Source: Polytrichum commune (lineage: Eukaryota; Streptophyta; Polytrichopsida; Polytrichales; Polytrichaceae). Taken from it: a stretch of 64,000 nucleotides of DNA. Location: contig OX485806.1 in NCBI GenBank assembly GCA_950295325.1, positions 30,876,001-30,940,000 of the forward strand, written 5' to 3'. Position numbers and translations under genes: made by a program. A model generated the notes under the pieces. The model was not told where the DNA came from. It worked only from the letters and a program-made list of their open reading frames with translations, and did not search any database. This document shows positions 24,421-35,573 of this stretch, one piece after another; positions within the stretch are counted from its first letter, which is position 1, and each line of letters opens with the position of its first letter.

Positions 24421-26310
24421 AATTTACTAAAGGACCCAATATTCTAGATGATATTTTGCATTCAACAAATATTTAAAAGCACACCCAACATTCTCAATCG
24501 GATTCACATTCAACATGTGAAATCGTTTTCAAACCCAACATTTTAGTTCAAACTTGCTCCGATTCCCAACATTCATAGCTAACATGCACATGTTGCTTAT
24601 CTTATTCTTTGCCATGGGCTTTGGTAGTGGCTTGCGAGGAACAACTACTAAGCTCCCACTTTGAGAGCTTGGATCTTGCGAATCAATTCACATGCTCCCC
24701 TTCTTTGTCACAATCCAGTCCTTTCCCTAGCTCGCATCCCAATTGCACCCATGCTTGACGTCCGTTCTCTTGCCTTGGTAATATTGGGAATTTCCTCCTC
24801 GCCATTGCCCATGTTGAGCCCCGCAACTCCCACACTTGGAGTACCAACACCAACCTCCATAGCCTGCTAAAATGACGTCCCATGTTTCAAATGTGCCGAA
24901 AGGTGATAAGCCACCCCACTTGCTCCGATGGTCTACGCTAGGCGTGCTTAAATGGGACAAAATGGGGTATGGTCTAAACCGTTCACTCAATGAACCTTTA
25001 CTAAACACGGGTTTCTTAGCCTTCCTGTAACAAATCATGTGATAAGTTGCAAAAACTGGTCATGGCCAAATCATGGTCACATACCTTGAATGAAAATTGG
25101 TGAATTTGTCATTGAACTCGTTTCCGGATGTGGGTATTGCCTGATCAACAATGTCATTCACTTTGCAAATAGGTGCTTGGTTTCTAATTGCATATCCCAC
25201 TTTGTCAATTCCTCAATCACCCATGGAATGGTATGAAAGTTCCTTTGTTATCTTTATGGTGTCGCACTCCACTTAATTTCTCATCCTCTTTTCCCCTACG
25301 GATTTTTTAATTCTTTGTAGCTTGGTTCCTTAATGTGTTATTTCGTCTCTTTTCATTGGCAATGTTGATTGCTCAATCACTAGCATTTGTAACCCTCATT
25401 GTTTTAACACAAAGACTAAAACACCTCATTCAATATATAATATGCAAGTGTTGACAATGAATGACATTGTTGAGTCTTTCATATTGCTTGTTGTAGGGCA
25501 TCTGGTTGTGCATATTATTGCTCATACATGTTGTTCTAGATTTGTGTTTTAAGGTTTGTCATCAAATATGGAACTTTGTCAAGGTCTTGTTTTGATTGTG
25601 GACCACACTTGTTGTTATCTAACTATTGTAGGATTTTGCCGGCTTGTGTATTATTTGATAGTATCATTTATCCTACATGTATCTATGGAAACGTGTGTTG
25701 GTTTATATTTCTCAGTTAACTACAACAGATGACAGTCATTGCAAATAAATGCACTTCCCTGCAGTGTGTTGTGTATTATTTTCTTTTGGCATTAAGGCTA
25801 CCATCCATGCTCAAGGATATCTTGTGCTCTTCGTTTTGGTCATGTGGTTGTTTTAGCAGGTTTTCTTGCATTGAGATTCAACCTTCAGATAGACACCATG
25901 TATGTCGAGCAAGAGGTGTACTTCATTGAAGGAGATGTGTTTGTAACAATCTTGGTACAAACGAAAAAGGTGTGATGATGGTGCCATATGCATTTTTGGT
26001 CTAGGTTCATTTAGGGTTATCGGTCTCTCTAATTCCCCAAAAAAATTCTATTATCATAAGTTTAACACTTCTATTATTCAAATCCCAAGTGTTGCTACTA
26101 TTAAATTGGAGCCAAAATGACATTTGTGCAATTGTTGATATTTTTGACACAATTGTCATTTTCATTTAGAGGTAGATATTTCACCCCTTCACAAATCCCT
26201 ATGCAAACACCTAGATCCCTTATAGTCCTTTGTACATGAAGCTAATTTGCTAGGGTACACCATCGCAACATCCCCCACTATACCCTTCACTTGCATCCAC
26301 AGTTTTTGAA
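24421..26310. other. spacer without recognised genes
   Basis: AT-rich apart from a moderately GC-rich part at 24650-25040, which has short open frames on both strands and no recognisable domain. Nothing could be supported as a gene, RNA or bounded element. Confidence 0.45.
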
Positions 26311-26313
26311 TAT

Positions 26314-29195
26314 CATGGATGCATTGAAATTAACAAAGTCCAAGAAAATGTCAAAGTTTGATCTAGCATTTATTGATTTTGACAACATGGAAGACCATGA
26401 TGTCAAATACTTACCCTCTTCTTTTCACGGTGACATTTTGTTTGTCTTATCCTAAATGCATACTGGCGATTTATGGATGGCATGGACAAGATGTGCCATG
26501 GACATCCTCGGTGCAACACCAATACCACAAATATCCAAATTGATTTTTAAATGTCTTTCCGGCACTCAACTTGTGCAGGTCATCTTCAGTGCCCTAATGA
26601 TTACTAAAATTATATGCATCGCAATGCGGGTCTACACAACAACATTGCATGGGTAAGGTCAACCCCTATCCCATTTTATATGGGTGATGTTGCACCTATA
26701 AAATCCCAAATTAGAGTGTAAGGTATGCCGTATGATACCAACCCACATTCTATTGTGCCATGCTCACATAATATATGTGCACTCCACATCCTCTAGGATG
26801 TTCAAGACTTGTATTCATCTAGATGTACATAATCGCCCCGTGTCCAATGGTGCATGTAGTGAATCATTGGAGATGGCTTATTAGTGTGTTCCGAATGAGA
26901 TTTTTAAAATACCACTCCGAAAAAGGCTCCGCCATAGTGATGGCAACAAACAAACGTTTCTTGGTGGACTATCATCTTAAATCTCCCACAATCGGCAAAG
27001 GCCATCACCTAGTCGGTTCATCCTTGGAGGTGGTCATGGATAAATATAGCACACTTCCCTCCCCCAATTGTCATAAGTTTGTGGATGGATCAAAGTGGTT
27101 TGTGCCTAGTGGCATGGAAAATATGAATAGTAATATGCTGCTAAAAGGCCATTCCACATTCAAATTCGTCCATGATATCAGATTCTTTGGGCAATCAAAG
27201 GACAAAGTATTTGTTTAAAAAAAACATATGGACCTTCCAAGTAATGGTGTTAAGTTTGTAAAGCGCATGCAAGTCGGAGCAAACATGGAGAATTCTTGGA
27301 TAAATTTTGACGACGTTAAACGTTTGAAGGATCGGTCGACAATGGCATGTCATGTGTATGATAACAACTATTGTAAGGTCTTGACAATTACATGTTGTGA
27401 CATGCAATATGAGGATGGTGCGACACAAATACTCTTTTGGGAATATTAATGTTGTTATGGTGGAAAATGGAGTGCCAAATCTAGACTTCAAGGGGTTCAT
27501 GGCTAAAAACGCTCAAGCTAAATGGAATGCAATGAAGAAGATCTACAAGGACAGGGGCCCAAGTCTGCCTATAGTTGGTCTCGAGGGCACGTGTCTATTT
27601 CATAGGTATGGGAGATTGGATAAAGTTACACAGAAGTACACTAAACCATCCCTGTAATTTTAGCACAAGTAATATTGCAAGGATTACAAGAGCACAAAGA
27701 CCATGAGCACTGTTGACACTAAGTATTATGTGATTTGATCATGGTGGTTACTATTCAAAGCTCCCACATAAGAAATAATTCTTGGAATTTCAAAGTGGTT
27801 GGGGTTTCAACACTTCTGTTACATGCAATGGGGTGGTCATATGCTTATTTTAGTACATAACACAAGTGCATTCTTCAATATCATTTTTCATACATTATTA
27901 TTGAAAAAAATTCATGGTTTTCTCATCCACAACTTGTGTATTGTTACCAAGATATGACAATATATGAACGTGCATAATTGTTGACACGCAACCTTGTAGA
28001 GACGATGCACAACAAATGGCTCCAAGAATCCGGCAACAAGATGACTTGCTTGTACGAAGCCATAGTGGACAATATGATATGTATTTTCATGCATATTGCA
28101 AATTAAATGTCATGGTTGAAATGAAGGTCTACATGTAAAGGTCTTGATTCAACATCCTTGAAACTCAAAGTGGCCTCCAGGTGTAGAGACCCTGAGTTGT
28201 TAACACGGGCCATGAAGTTTTATGCGGGAACAGGGGACGTTAGCACCATGGAGTATGCATTAATTGATGCATTAGAGGGTCAGAGCTATTTAGGCCCAAG
28301 AAACAAAACCTCAAATTACCTCCATGAGCATATTGTGACTCACATCAACCCAACAAAGTCGATTCCTCCATTCCTTGCCCTAATAATCATGCAACTCGTC
28401 AATGCATAGAGGAGTTGTTGTGTTTTGTAGAGCATCATGTGGCTCATACTACGTTTGTGCTAGAGACTAATTTTCATTCTTCCCAGTGGCACATTGCAAA
28501 ACTACCATCAAATTTATCGAAGCAATATTGGGCAATGTATGGCAATACATGGACTTTTTGCAATTCCAAAGTTAGGACTAGCAACATGGCACCTCTGCTC
28601 CCATACATTGAGGGCTCAAGAAGAAGTTCCAATCCACCAACAATGTGGAGTATGAGTTTTGATTTTGCCCCAACTAAATCAAGCAATGTGTGAGTGGCAA
28701 TAAGAAGTATGTGTTGGACTGGCCTATAGTGCCCAACACCTGGCCATTGAAGATAAGGTACCAATATGTCGAGGTGTTTGAGGATGCCGGAATTTAACTA
28801 CAACAAAAGAAGGCACTTTCGCCTCATTGTAGGGTGTCAATAATTGGGACCCTTTGGTAAGACAATGCAACACAATCCAACAACATTGACAATGGAGCAC
28901 AAAAACAAATGGGAAAACATTAAATTAATGGACGGGTATTATATGATTGGAGTCATTGTCATTCCATACTTGGGTTTTGGAGTGATAATCAACATCGTCT
29001 CCAAGGAGGATATCTCATACCATGTCATGATTGGCGAAATATGGCATTGCACATACCCAAACTTCACAAAAATGTCTTCTCATGCATTAAGAAAGAAAAT
29101 GAAATGGGTGAACTACAAACATATATATTATGTGTTTAGATTTTTGTGCAAGGTGGATCACAACACTAGCAAGTCTATTCGCACTCCTACATAAA
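26314..29195 (+). pseudogene. degenerate SWIM/MULE-like transposon gene
   Basis: Translating the + strand and changing frame several times gives one continuous degraded protein. It starts near 26314 (MDALKLTKSKKMSKFDLAF), passes through 26823-27218 and 27228-27657 (AKNAQAKWNAMKKIYKDRG, then LEGTCLFHRYGRLDKVTQKY), then KWLQESGN near 28015, and ends near 29195. Near 29046-29130 it has HCTYPNF...VNYKHIYYVF, which resembles a SWIM-type zinc finger (CxC ... CxH) whose second and third cysteines have become tyrosine. From memory, intact relatives occur as multi-copy hypothetical proteins in seed-free plants. A MULE-type element is the best guess, but I could not see its catalytic triad or terminal inverted repeats. 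Many stops and frameshifts show it is dead. Confidence 0.55.
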
Positions 29196-30014
29196 CCTTC
29201 AATGATCATGCAATTGTTTGAACTTGTTGGTGTTGTAGAGTGTGAATAATGTTAAAAGTGTTGTATTCAAGTGCATGTTTTAAGATTGTCATGTGGTTTC
29301 CTTAAAATTATCATGAAAGCTCATGCATTGTTTTTTATTGATATAATAAAACCAACAACGGATTGGAAGTTCTATTCATTGATCCATGGTGATAAACCCC
29401 GGTCGCTCTTGATCCAATCAATATGATTCCACTTTACAATTGAATATTTGCAAATTATGTACTATCAATATAAGTTTATGAACCCTAAACCCGTGCATAT
29501 TTACTATATTTGATTGCATTGCATACATGTTATTGCTCATTGCTCATGTGTTATTGCTCATTGCTCATCGTTCATGTCTTAGCTTCCCTCAAATAAAGGT
29601 AGGGAATTGTGAAATTAGATGATTTTTGTGGCAAATAGCAAAGAATGGATAAATGCGATAACCACATAATAAATACCAAAGAGAACATATCTTTGAGATA
29701 AAAGAGATAAAAGAGATAAAAGCCCAAAATCCCGAGACAAAGAGCAAGAAACTAACGATATAATTTGAAGAGATAAAAAAAATAAAGCTTGAAATTGAGG
29801 CAAAATTAATACAAATAATTATAATGTTATTTAATACAAAGTACAAGTAAAAGACCAAGAAAGAACAATGAACAAAGTCCTAAAAGCTAATCTTGGTAAA
29901 AAAATACAAAGAACAAAGAGAGCTTAACCTTGAGACAAAGAGCTAAAGAGAGACTAATCTTGAGATAATGAGCAAAGTGAACAAAAACAAAGAATTGTGC
30001 AAGAGTAATGGACA
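29196..30014. other. AT-rich spacer, purine-rich in its second half
   Basis: A short tandem duplication of TTATTGCTCATTGCTCATG is seen at about 29530-29572, then AAAGAGATAAAAGAGATAAA at about 29699. From 29690 to 30000 the + strand is A/G-rich, resembling 32280-33600 and 56560-57300 in composition. The minus-strand open frames here (29589-29858) are composition-driven and not called. Confidence 0.5.
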
Positions 30015-30210
30015 ATCTTAATCGCCAATATGATGTACATTAGATTGCAAAACTACACAGATGTGGTGGTTGGCAATCATGGAATACCAACACTCAAAGT
30101 TGTGTTGTTGAATTTGTTGTTGTCGTTTGATGTTTTTGTACCCACAATGCTCCCTTTTTTCGGGGGGGGGGGGGGGGACAAGTGGTTTGTCCAAATATAC
30201 TCAAATGTAA
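30015..30210 (+). repeat. dispersed repeat family A, copy 2, carrying a G16 run
   Basis: It matches 7308-7500 in order through GATGTACATTAGAT, ACTACACA, GGTGGTTGGC, TTGTTGTCGTTTGATGTTTT and TACCCACAA. Where copies 1 and 3 have roughly 30 mixed bases before GGACAAGTGG, this copy has CTCCCTTTTTTC plus sixteen G residues (30162-30177), so the homopolymer arose inside the repeat. Confidence 0.65.
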
Positions 30211-30347
30211 GTTGATTATAGCGGAATATGGTGGAATTTAGTCTCAATGGGATATTGTAACTAAAGGCAATAAGTGGAGTGCGACCAATGGGTGAAGTTA
30301 AATGTGGCATTGTGGGCATGGCAAGAATTCATGGGTTGTTTATGTAA

Positions 30348-30365
30348 CCCCCCCCCCCCCCCCCC
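30348..30365. repeat. C18 homopolymer
   Basis: Eighteen consecutive C residues are followed by GCGCGGTGGGG, only ~170 bp from the G16 run at 30162-30177. The two runs are complementary and could in principle form a hairpin. Confidence 0.9.
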
Positions 30366-31870
30366 GCGCGGTGGGGTTCCCCTTTTCATTCCTTTCAAGT
30401 GTTGCAATTGTTTGTAGTCAAGATGGTTGGAATATGTTAATATTGTGGTAGTTCTTGTATACACCACATGAGGTGGTGGTGGTGAGGTCATCGCCCCACC
30501 ATTCTCGTTACAATGTGCCCCTTGGAGTTGGTTGTAATTATTTGGAACTTGTTGTAATTCCTTCTATGTGAGTGCGATTGCTTGGAAGATAAGTGCCTTG
30601 ATTTCCAACTTGTACCCATGGATGCATAAGTTGCATCCCAATTGGTGGTTGAATTGAATAAATATGTTTATGCTCATGAGTTGCTTGATGCCACGGGCAT
30701 TGTTTACCCATTGTTTACCCACAATATTGTTCCATAATGGGGGTAGACAAGACATTTACCAAACACATGGACATTATCAAATTTTCTTGTTGTGATATGA
30801 ATATCATTGGTAGTGTTGAGGAAATAAAGTTGGTGTCACCACTCTTGAATAAATGGGACCTTGATGCACAATAGGGCATGTCCAAACTATTCATGGAGGC
30901 ACCTCATGACATCAACCTATTGATTGACTTTGAAGGACAACAACCTCAAACAACCTTCCATGCTATTTGTTTCCAGAGGATGTGGAGTTGGTGAATTCCC
31001 ATAGGCCATGTTATGGACAACATAAAGAGTAAACATTGTTTCTTGATGGAGGGAATCTAGCATGCGAGCATTGAGGGACGAGCAGTTACATGTGAGCAAT
31101 ATGCAACAAAATTCTAATAATTGGGTTACTCTTAGTATGTTTAAGGTTTGCAAAGGCCGAGGCTGTAGGGTTATCACTTTGTAACATGTAGCTAGGATGG
31201 TGTAATATACACTCTAAAATAATACTCGTGGGGTAAACATAAACATGGATCTAGAACCTATTACCATGTATTATAGGTAGGGTGCTAATCCACAATAATA
31301 GGCACCTTGTTGAAATGTGAAGCACCTTATTGTGACAAACAACCAAATAGTTGCACCGTTAGAATGCATTAAATTTTGTATGGATAAACTTACATGATTA
31401 CATATTCAATAATTAGGTGTCTATGACCCTCAATCTCATGGCACTAAGCTTGTTCCATCACATTTGTGAGCTCGAGAAGATGCATCACCTCATTGTAGTT
31501 GAATGTGAGTGCATGAATGAGCATGCCAAATACCTTTACACATAGTACAAATCTTTATATTGAACCCATTGAACCCTCTTCCCCACTACCATTGATGACA
31601 TTTGCACAAAGTCAAGGCAAGTGCATTGCAGAATATTCGCAATGGACACGAGGTACTATCGTTATGATGTATCCATAACTATGGTATGCATTGGCCACCA
31701 CACTCACCACATAATACATATCCATATTTAATGCGGTCTTCCATTTAGTTATGTGCTTTGGCAATGGCGCCACCATGTGATGTTGAATTGCCTTGGAAAA
31801 ACGGGTGTTGGGGGTGAGCATTCGGGTTTGTTGGAACATGGAAATGTGAGTAAGGGATGAGAAGGTTTAA
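30366..31870. other. spacer without recognised genes
   Basis: Short unrecognised open frames only (for example minus 30917-31177 and 31612-31839). Likely worn interspersed repeats. No feature could be bounded. Confidence 0.45.
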
Positions 31871-31879
31871 TTGAACTTA

Positions 31880-31998
31880 AGTACATGTAGACTACCCACT
31901 TGTCCAAAATATAATAAGGGATGTGCACTTGTGGGGACAAAAACTTCAAACAACAACAATAAAAATCAACAACACAAGAACCAGAACTTCAAATGTGT
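31880..31998 (-). repeat. dispersed repeat family A, copy 3, inverted
   Basis: Read on the minus strand, this contains TTGTTGTTTGAAGTTTTTGT, then CCCCACAAGTGCACATCCCT, TATT and GGACAAGTGG, matching the 7308-7500 copy closely over the second half. Lack of the first half suggests truncation. Confidence 0.65.
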
Positions 31999-31999
31999 A

Positions 32000-34025
32000 A
32001 ATTATTTTGGGACCTTGGTTTATGTATATATATATATTGTAAGCCACATTTTTGGGCCATAGCAAGCCGAAATGGGCAATTTTCAAATTTTTGTGGAATT
32101 CATCCAGTGTTTGGTAAGGAGAAGATTGTTCAAGGTAAGAGGAGGCTATTTTCATTTGTAGAATCATACATAGTCTCAACATAGCATAGCAATAGACATT
32201 TATGTAAACACCAAAGCTCATTGATTGAGTTTGGAGGATATAGGCCATAGGCAAATCCCAAGTGAAATGCATGAGGATAAAAAGTCAAATAAAGGAGAGC
32301 CAAGTGATTCGGACTTTGGAATCTCTTAAATACTCCAATATTGAGAGTAATTGAATGATTTTGATGAGCAATGGTCTGAATAAGTTTGACAAAGAAGTTT
32401 AATGTTTGGGGTGTGTACTACAAAGTGAATGGGAGAACCTTCATGTGTGAGAGTGGTGGCTATATGCATGGTCTTGAGCCATCAAACTATTAAGAACACG
32501 TGTAAATTGTTTGAAGGTTGTCCCGAGAGTCGGTGTGAATGTAGAAGAACAAATTCTTGGCAATAGCTTGGTGCGATAAGGCTTGTCGAGAAAGAGGACA
32601 ATTTTGATTGAATAAGCAACTAAGAGAAGGAATATGTTGACAATAGCGTGTGAGTAATTAAACAATGAGTAAATGAAAGATGGCATTGAGATTTTGTGCA
32701 AGTGAATAGAGTTGCTAGCAATAGGCCAAGGAACAAAAGGAGTGAGAAGATAATCTTAGTGGGAAAAATAATTAAATTAAATTAAATTAAACCAAAGTTA
32801 AGAGTGAGAATTCGAAGTGCAATGTTCCGAAAAATTATTGTAAGTGAGTAAGAAAATGAAAGGTTGTGAGAACCAAACTTAAACCTATGTGGGTGTGATA
32901 TTGAGGAGATAGCCTTTGAGAAGGTAATGTGAGCAGGTTGAACCGCCGAAGAGTAATGACTTTGGAACAAAAGAGAGGCAATGGTCACACATAGGAGAAA
33001 CTCTTCCAAATTTAGAGTAACTTGAATGAGTCTCTTGATAATGCATTTAAGTGAGGGATTAAGTTCAAGAAACAAAATGATGAAAGATGTTAATCTCAAC
33101 ACGAAAGAGAGAAGGAGTAAATGCTAATGCGAGAAGGTGATGATTTGTGAAAGGCAGTGCAGAGTAATTGCCAGATGAAAGGAGATAGCCACATGCAATG
33201 CATAACAATGAAGTGCCCATGTAAGGGACAAAGAATCAATGAAGTTAAGGAATGGCAATGGCCTTATTTAGGACGATTGAGTGATGGCATGACTAAGTTA
33301 GGTCAAGGGAAAGCTAACACATGCATTGGGTTAGAAGGCAAATAACTCTAATTTAGACCAAGTGATGGTAATTCTCATGGAGAGAGAGAAGGGTAAATAG
33401 TACGAGTAAAGGGAAGAAACACATAGAGCATGAGATGGGCATAGTATATGTTGGTGAAAGTTGAACAATCATAACCAAATCCTATGATGGGAGATAGCCA
33501 AGTAAGAGTGAAAGGCATTACCTTGGGTAGGTACAAGGAGAAGAATATAGCATAATAAGCCTGTTCCATCTTGTTAGAGCATGAAATGAGTCTACATGCA
33601 AAAATGATGAGGAATAAAGTTGTTTTGGGACATGATATAGGCAACCAAGGACTTTATCTTGGTAGGAAGAAGAATTTACCACATTGAAGTAAGTTTATAA
33701 CACAATGTAGATTATTTGATTAATTGAAATCAGGCTAAAACATATGATGAGGGTTGTAGCCTATCTTGTTGAGGCGTTGCTATTGTATTAACCCATGGGG
33801 TTGATTCTTGAGTCAATTTGTCAGGTTCACCAAAGACGAAGGTGGTGAATACAATTATGAAGACTTGTATGATGGTTGTAAGTTGATTTAAGAGATTCTA
33901 ACTTTGAGATTATTGCAAGCATAATTAAAGACTATGCATTATTCAAACGACATTACCCCACACATTGTCATGACTATGAGCCATTGACTACTTGCCAAAA
34001 ATTTGATCTCACAACTAACATAAAG
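32000..34025. other. spacer, largely purine-rich on the + strand
   Basis: From about 32280 to 33660 the + strand is dominated by A and G with frequent GAGAA, AAGTGAG and GGTAA words, similar in style to 56560-57300. Minus-strand open frames (32441-32701, 32782-33102, 33375-33644) are long because of this composition and have no recognisable domain. This may be a decayed retroelement family present twice in the window, but I could not align the two stretches base by base. Confidence 0.4.
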
Positions 34026-34265
34026 GATGGAATTAGAGTGATAGGAGTCCCCTCACATAGGACATAATCACACACAACTGAGAAAACACCAATGAACCAT
34101 CAGAGTGTGGATTAAGCTTTATTAGAAAGAATGAAGAGTAAAAGGCATAGATTGTTATTAGAAACCTCAATCCAATGTGATATTAGTCCTTATGGACACT
34201 AGCTTAGTCTTCCCTAAGACCTTGTATCTAGGGTTAGTTCAAGTGATAGCAAAAACCTAACTAAC
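34026..34265 (+). repeat. dispersed repeat family C, copy 1
   Basis: It aligns with about 58372-58625 on the same strand. Both begin GGAATTAGAGTGATAGGAGT and share ACACAACTGAGAA, ACCAATGAACCAT, AGAGTGTG, CATAGATTGTTATTAGAAAC and GTGATAGCAAAA in the same order. Substitutions are scattered. No terminal repeats or reading frame were found, so it could be a solo terminal repeat or an internal fragment. Confidence 0.75.
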
Positions 34266-34289
34266 TAACTAACTATATATACATACACA

Positions 34290-34330
34290 CAAAAGTAACA
34301 CATAATTCTTCTTCTTCTTCTTCTTCTTGG
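34290..34330. repeat. (CTT)n microsatellite
   Basis: CTT units at about 34308-34329, just after a short (CTAA)n tract at about 34257-34275. Confidence 0.8.
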
Positions 34331-34404
34331 GAGTGACATCTCGTCTTATATTGATGGTAAGTCAATGTACGAAGGTATGTAGGTGTTATTCAATTACTTG
34401 TCTT

Positions 34405-34670
34405 GTTGATGGGTGTTTGGTTAGGTGAGGATCAAATAACAAACACCGCAAAGACACATCTTCAGATATTATTGACCTCTCTACACCTAATGGTGTACAC
34501 AATTGGGAGAACCTATATATTCAATCAAGGAATCAACAAACATGCACTTTTGATATCCATGATTAAATCAGGATAGGTCCCACTTCTCAATCATGATAAT
34601 TCTTGACCTTTGTCATAGATTTATTGGTAGAAGTTGGAGGAGAGCATGAAAAACATACTGAATAACACCC
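34405..34670 (+). repeat. truncated copy of the foldback element family (see 61913-62758)
   Basis: It shares GTGAGGATCAAATAACAAAC, CTACAC, CACAATTGGGAG, AATCAACAAACATGCACTTT and GGTAGAAGTTGGAG in order with the left arm of the foldback at 61.9-62.8 kb. It reads straight from GGGAG into ACCTAT, so it lacks the 124-bp insertion seen in that arm. It is a single arm with no inverted partner nearby. Confidence 0.65.
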
Positions 34671-35196
34671 ACATACCTTATCCATCACTAGGAGAATGGC
34701 ATAGGCATCTCCATGGCAACTTATTTGAAGTGCACCATTAAGCTATATGATCACATATTGTGCATGTTTGGCTTGCCATTGTGATGCAAGACATGGCCAA
34801 GACAACGTAGCCAATGAACGGGGAGAACTTACAACTAGTTGCGGATGAACTGGATGAGTTTGATAAATAACCGGTCGAAGTTCAAGACTTGAGAAGAATC
34901 ACAAATCGTTGTAGAGGACTTTAGAGAATATTCCTCAATTTAGTAATGACAAAATTGAAAGATGTCAACATGTAAACACAGATGCACATGGAAACACTAG
35001 TTTGTGAACCAATCATGCCCAAAAATCTCCCCGGACATTGAACACAAAGAGCTTCGCATTGATAAACAATGGTCTTGTGTTGTCCTTTGACTTCACAAGC
35101 AAATGATGATGATGTCCAATACGAAAGACATGGGAAGGCGAGAGGAATATAAAGGTCAAGAGTCAAGACATGTGCACAGATCTTGTTAGACTCTTA

Positions 35197-35570
35197 GGGC
35201 CGGTTTACACTACGGTGGAGAAGGCCTCCGGTCGGTCAAGAATGCTTGGCCAAGACATGGTCATATGAGGCAAATGGTGGATGTGCCGGAGAAGAATTAA
35301 AGGCAATAAAATATTGTTATTGAGTTGGGCTTCTCTGGAGGAGGAGTTTCTTGTCCGGCCTCTTGAGGCCGGAGAAGCCCAACTCCAAAAAGTGCTGCCA
35401 TGTAGGCGGCCATGTCATTTTATCATCCATGAGAAAAGTTCACCACCATTGTTTTCTTCACCTAGTGTAAACACCCACCGGTCAAGAGTTGCATTTTCGA
35501 CCAATCACAATTGAGAAACACCCTCTTTTTCATGACCGGTGGACTTCTCCACCGTAGTGTAAACCGGCCC
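35197..35570. mobile_element. PIF/Harbinger-like (Tourist-type) MITE
   Basis: A perfect 27-bp terminal inverted repeat starts GGGCCGGTTTACACTACGGT at 35197, with its complement ending at 35570. TTA flanks the element on both sides (35194-35196 and 35571-35573), which fits the 3-bp TWA target duplication of PIF/Harbinger elements. At 374 bp it is non-coding. An internal 13-bp inverted repeat (GAGTTGGGCTTCT at 35322-35334 and its complement at 35373-35385) encloses a further GGCCTCTTGAGGCC palindrome. The perfect ends suggest recent activity. Confidence 0.85.
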
Positions 35571-35573
35571 TTA

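Noticed and set aside
32441-33644. Several minus-strand open frames of 86-106 codons rich in Leu, Ile, Ser and Phe
   Set aside because: They come from an A/G-rich + strand, and hydrophobic-looking products are expected from such composition. No start context, conserved motif or continuity was seen.
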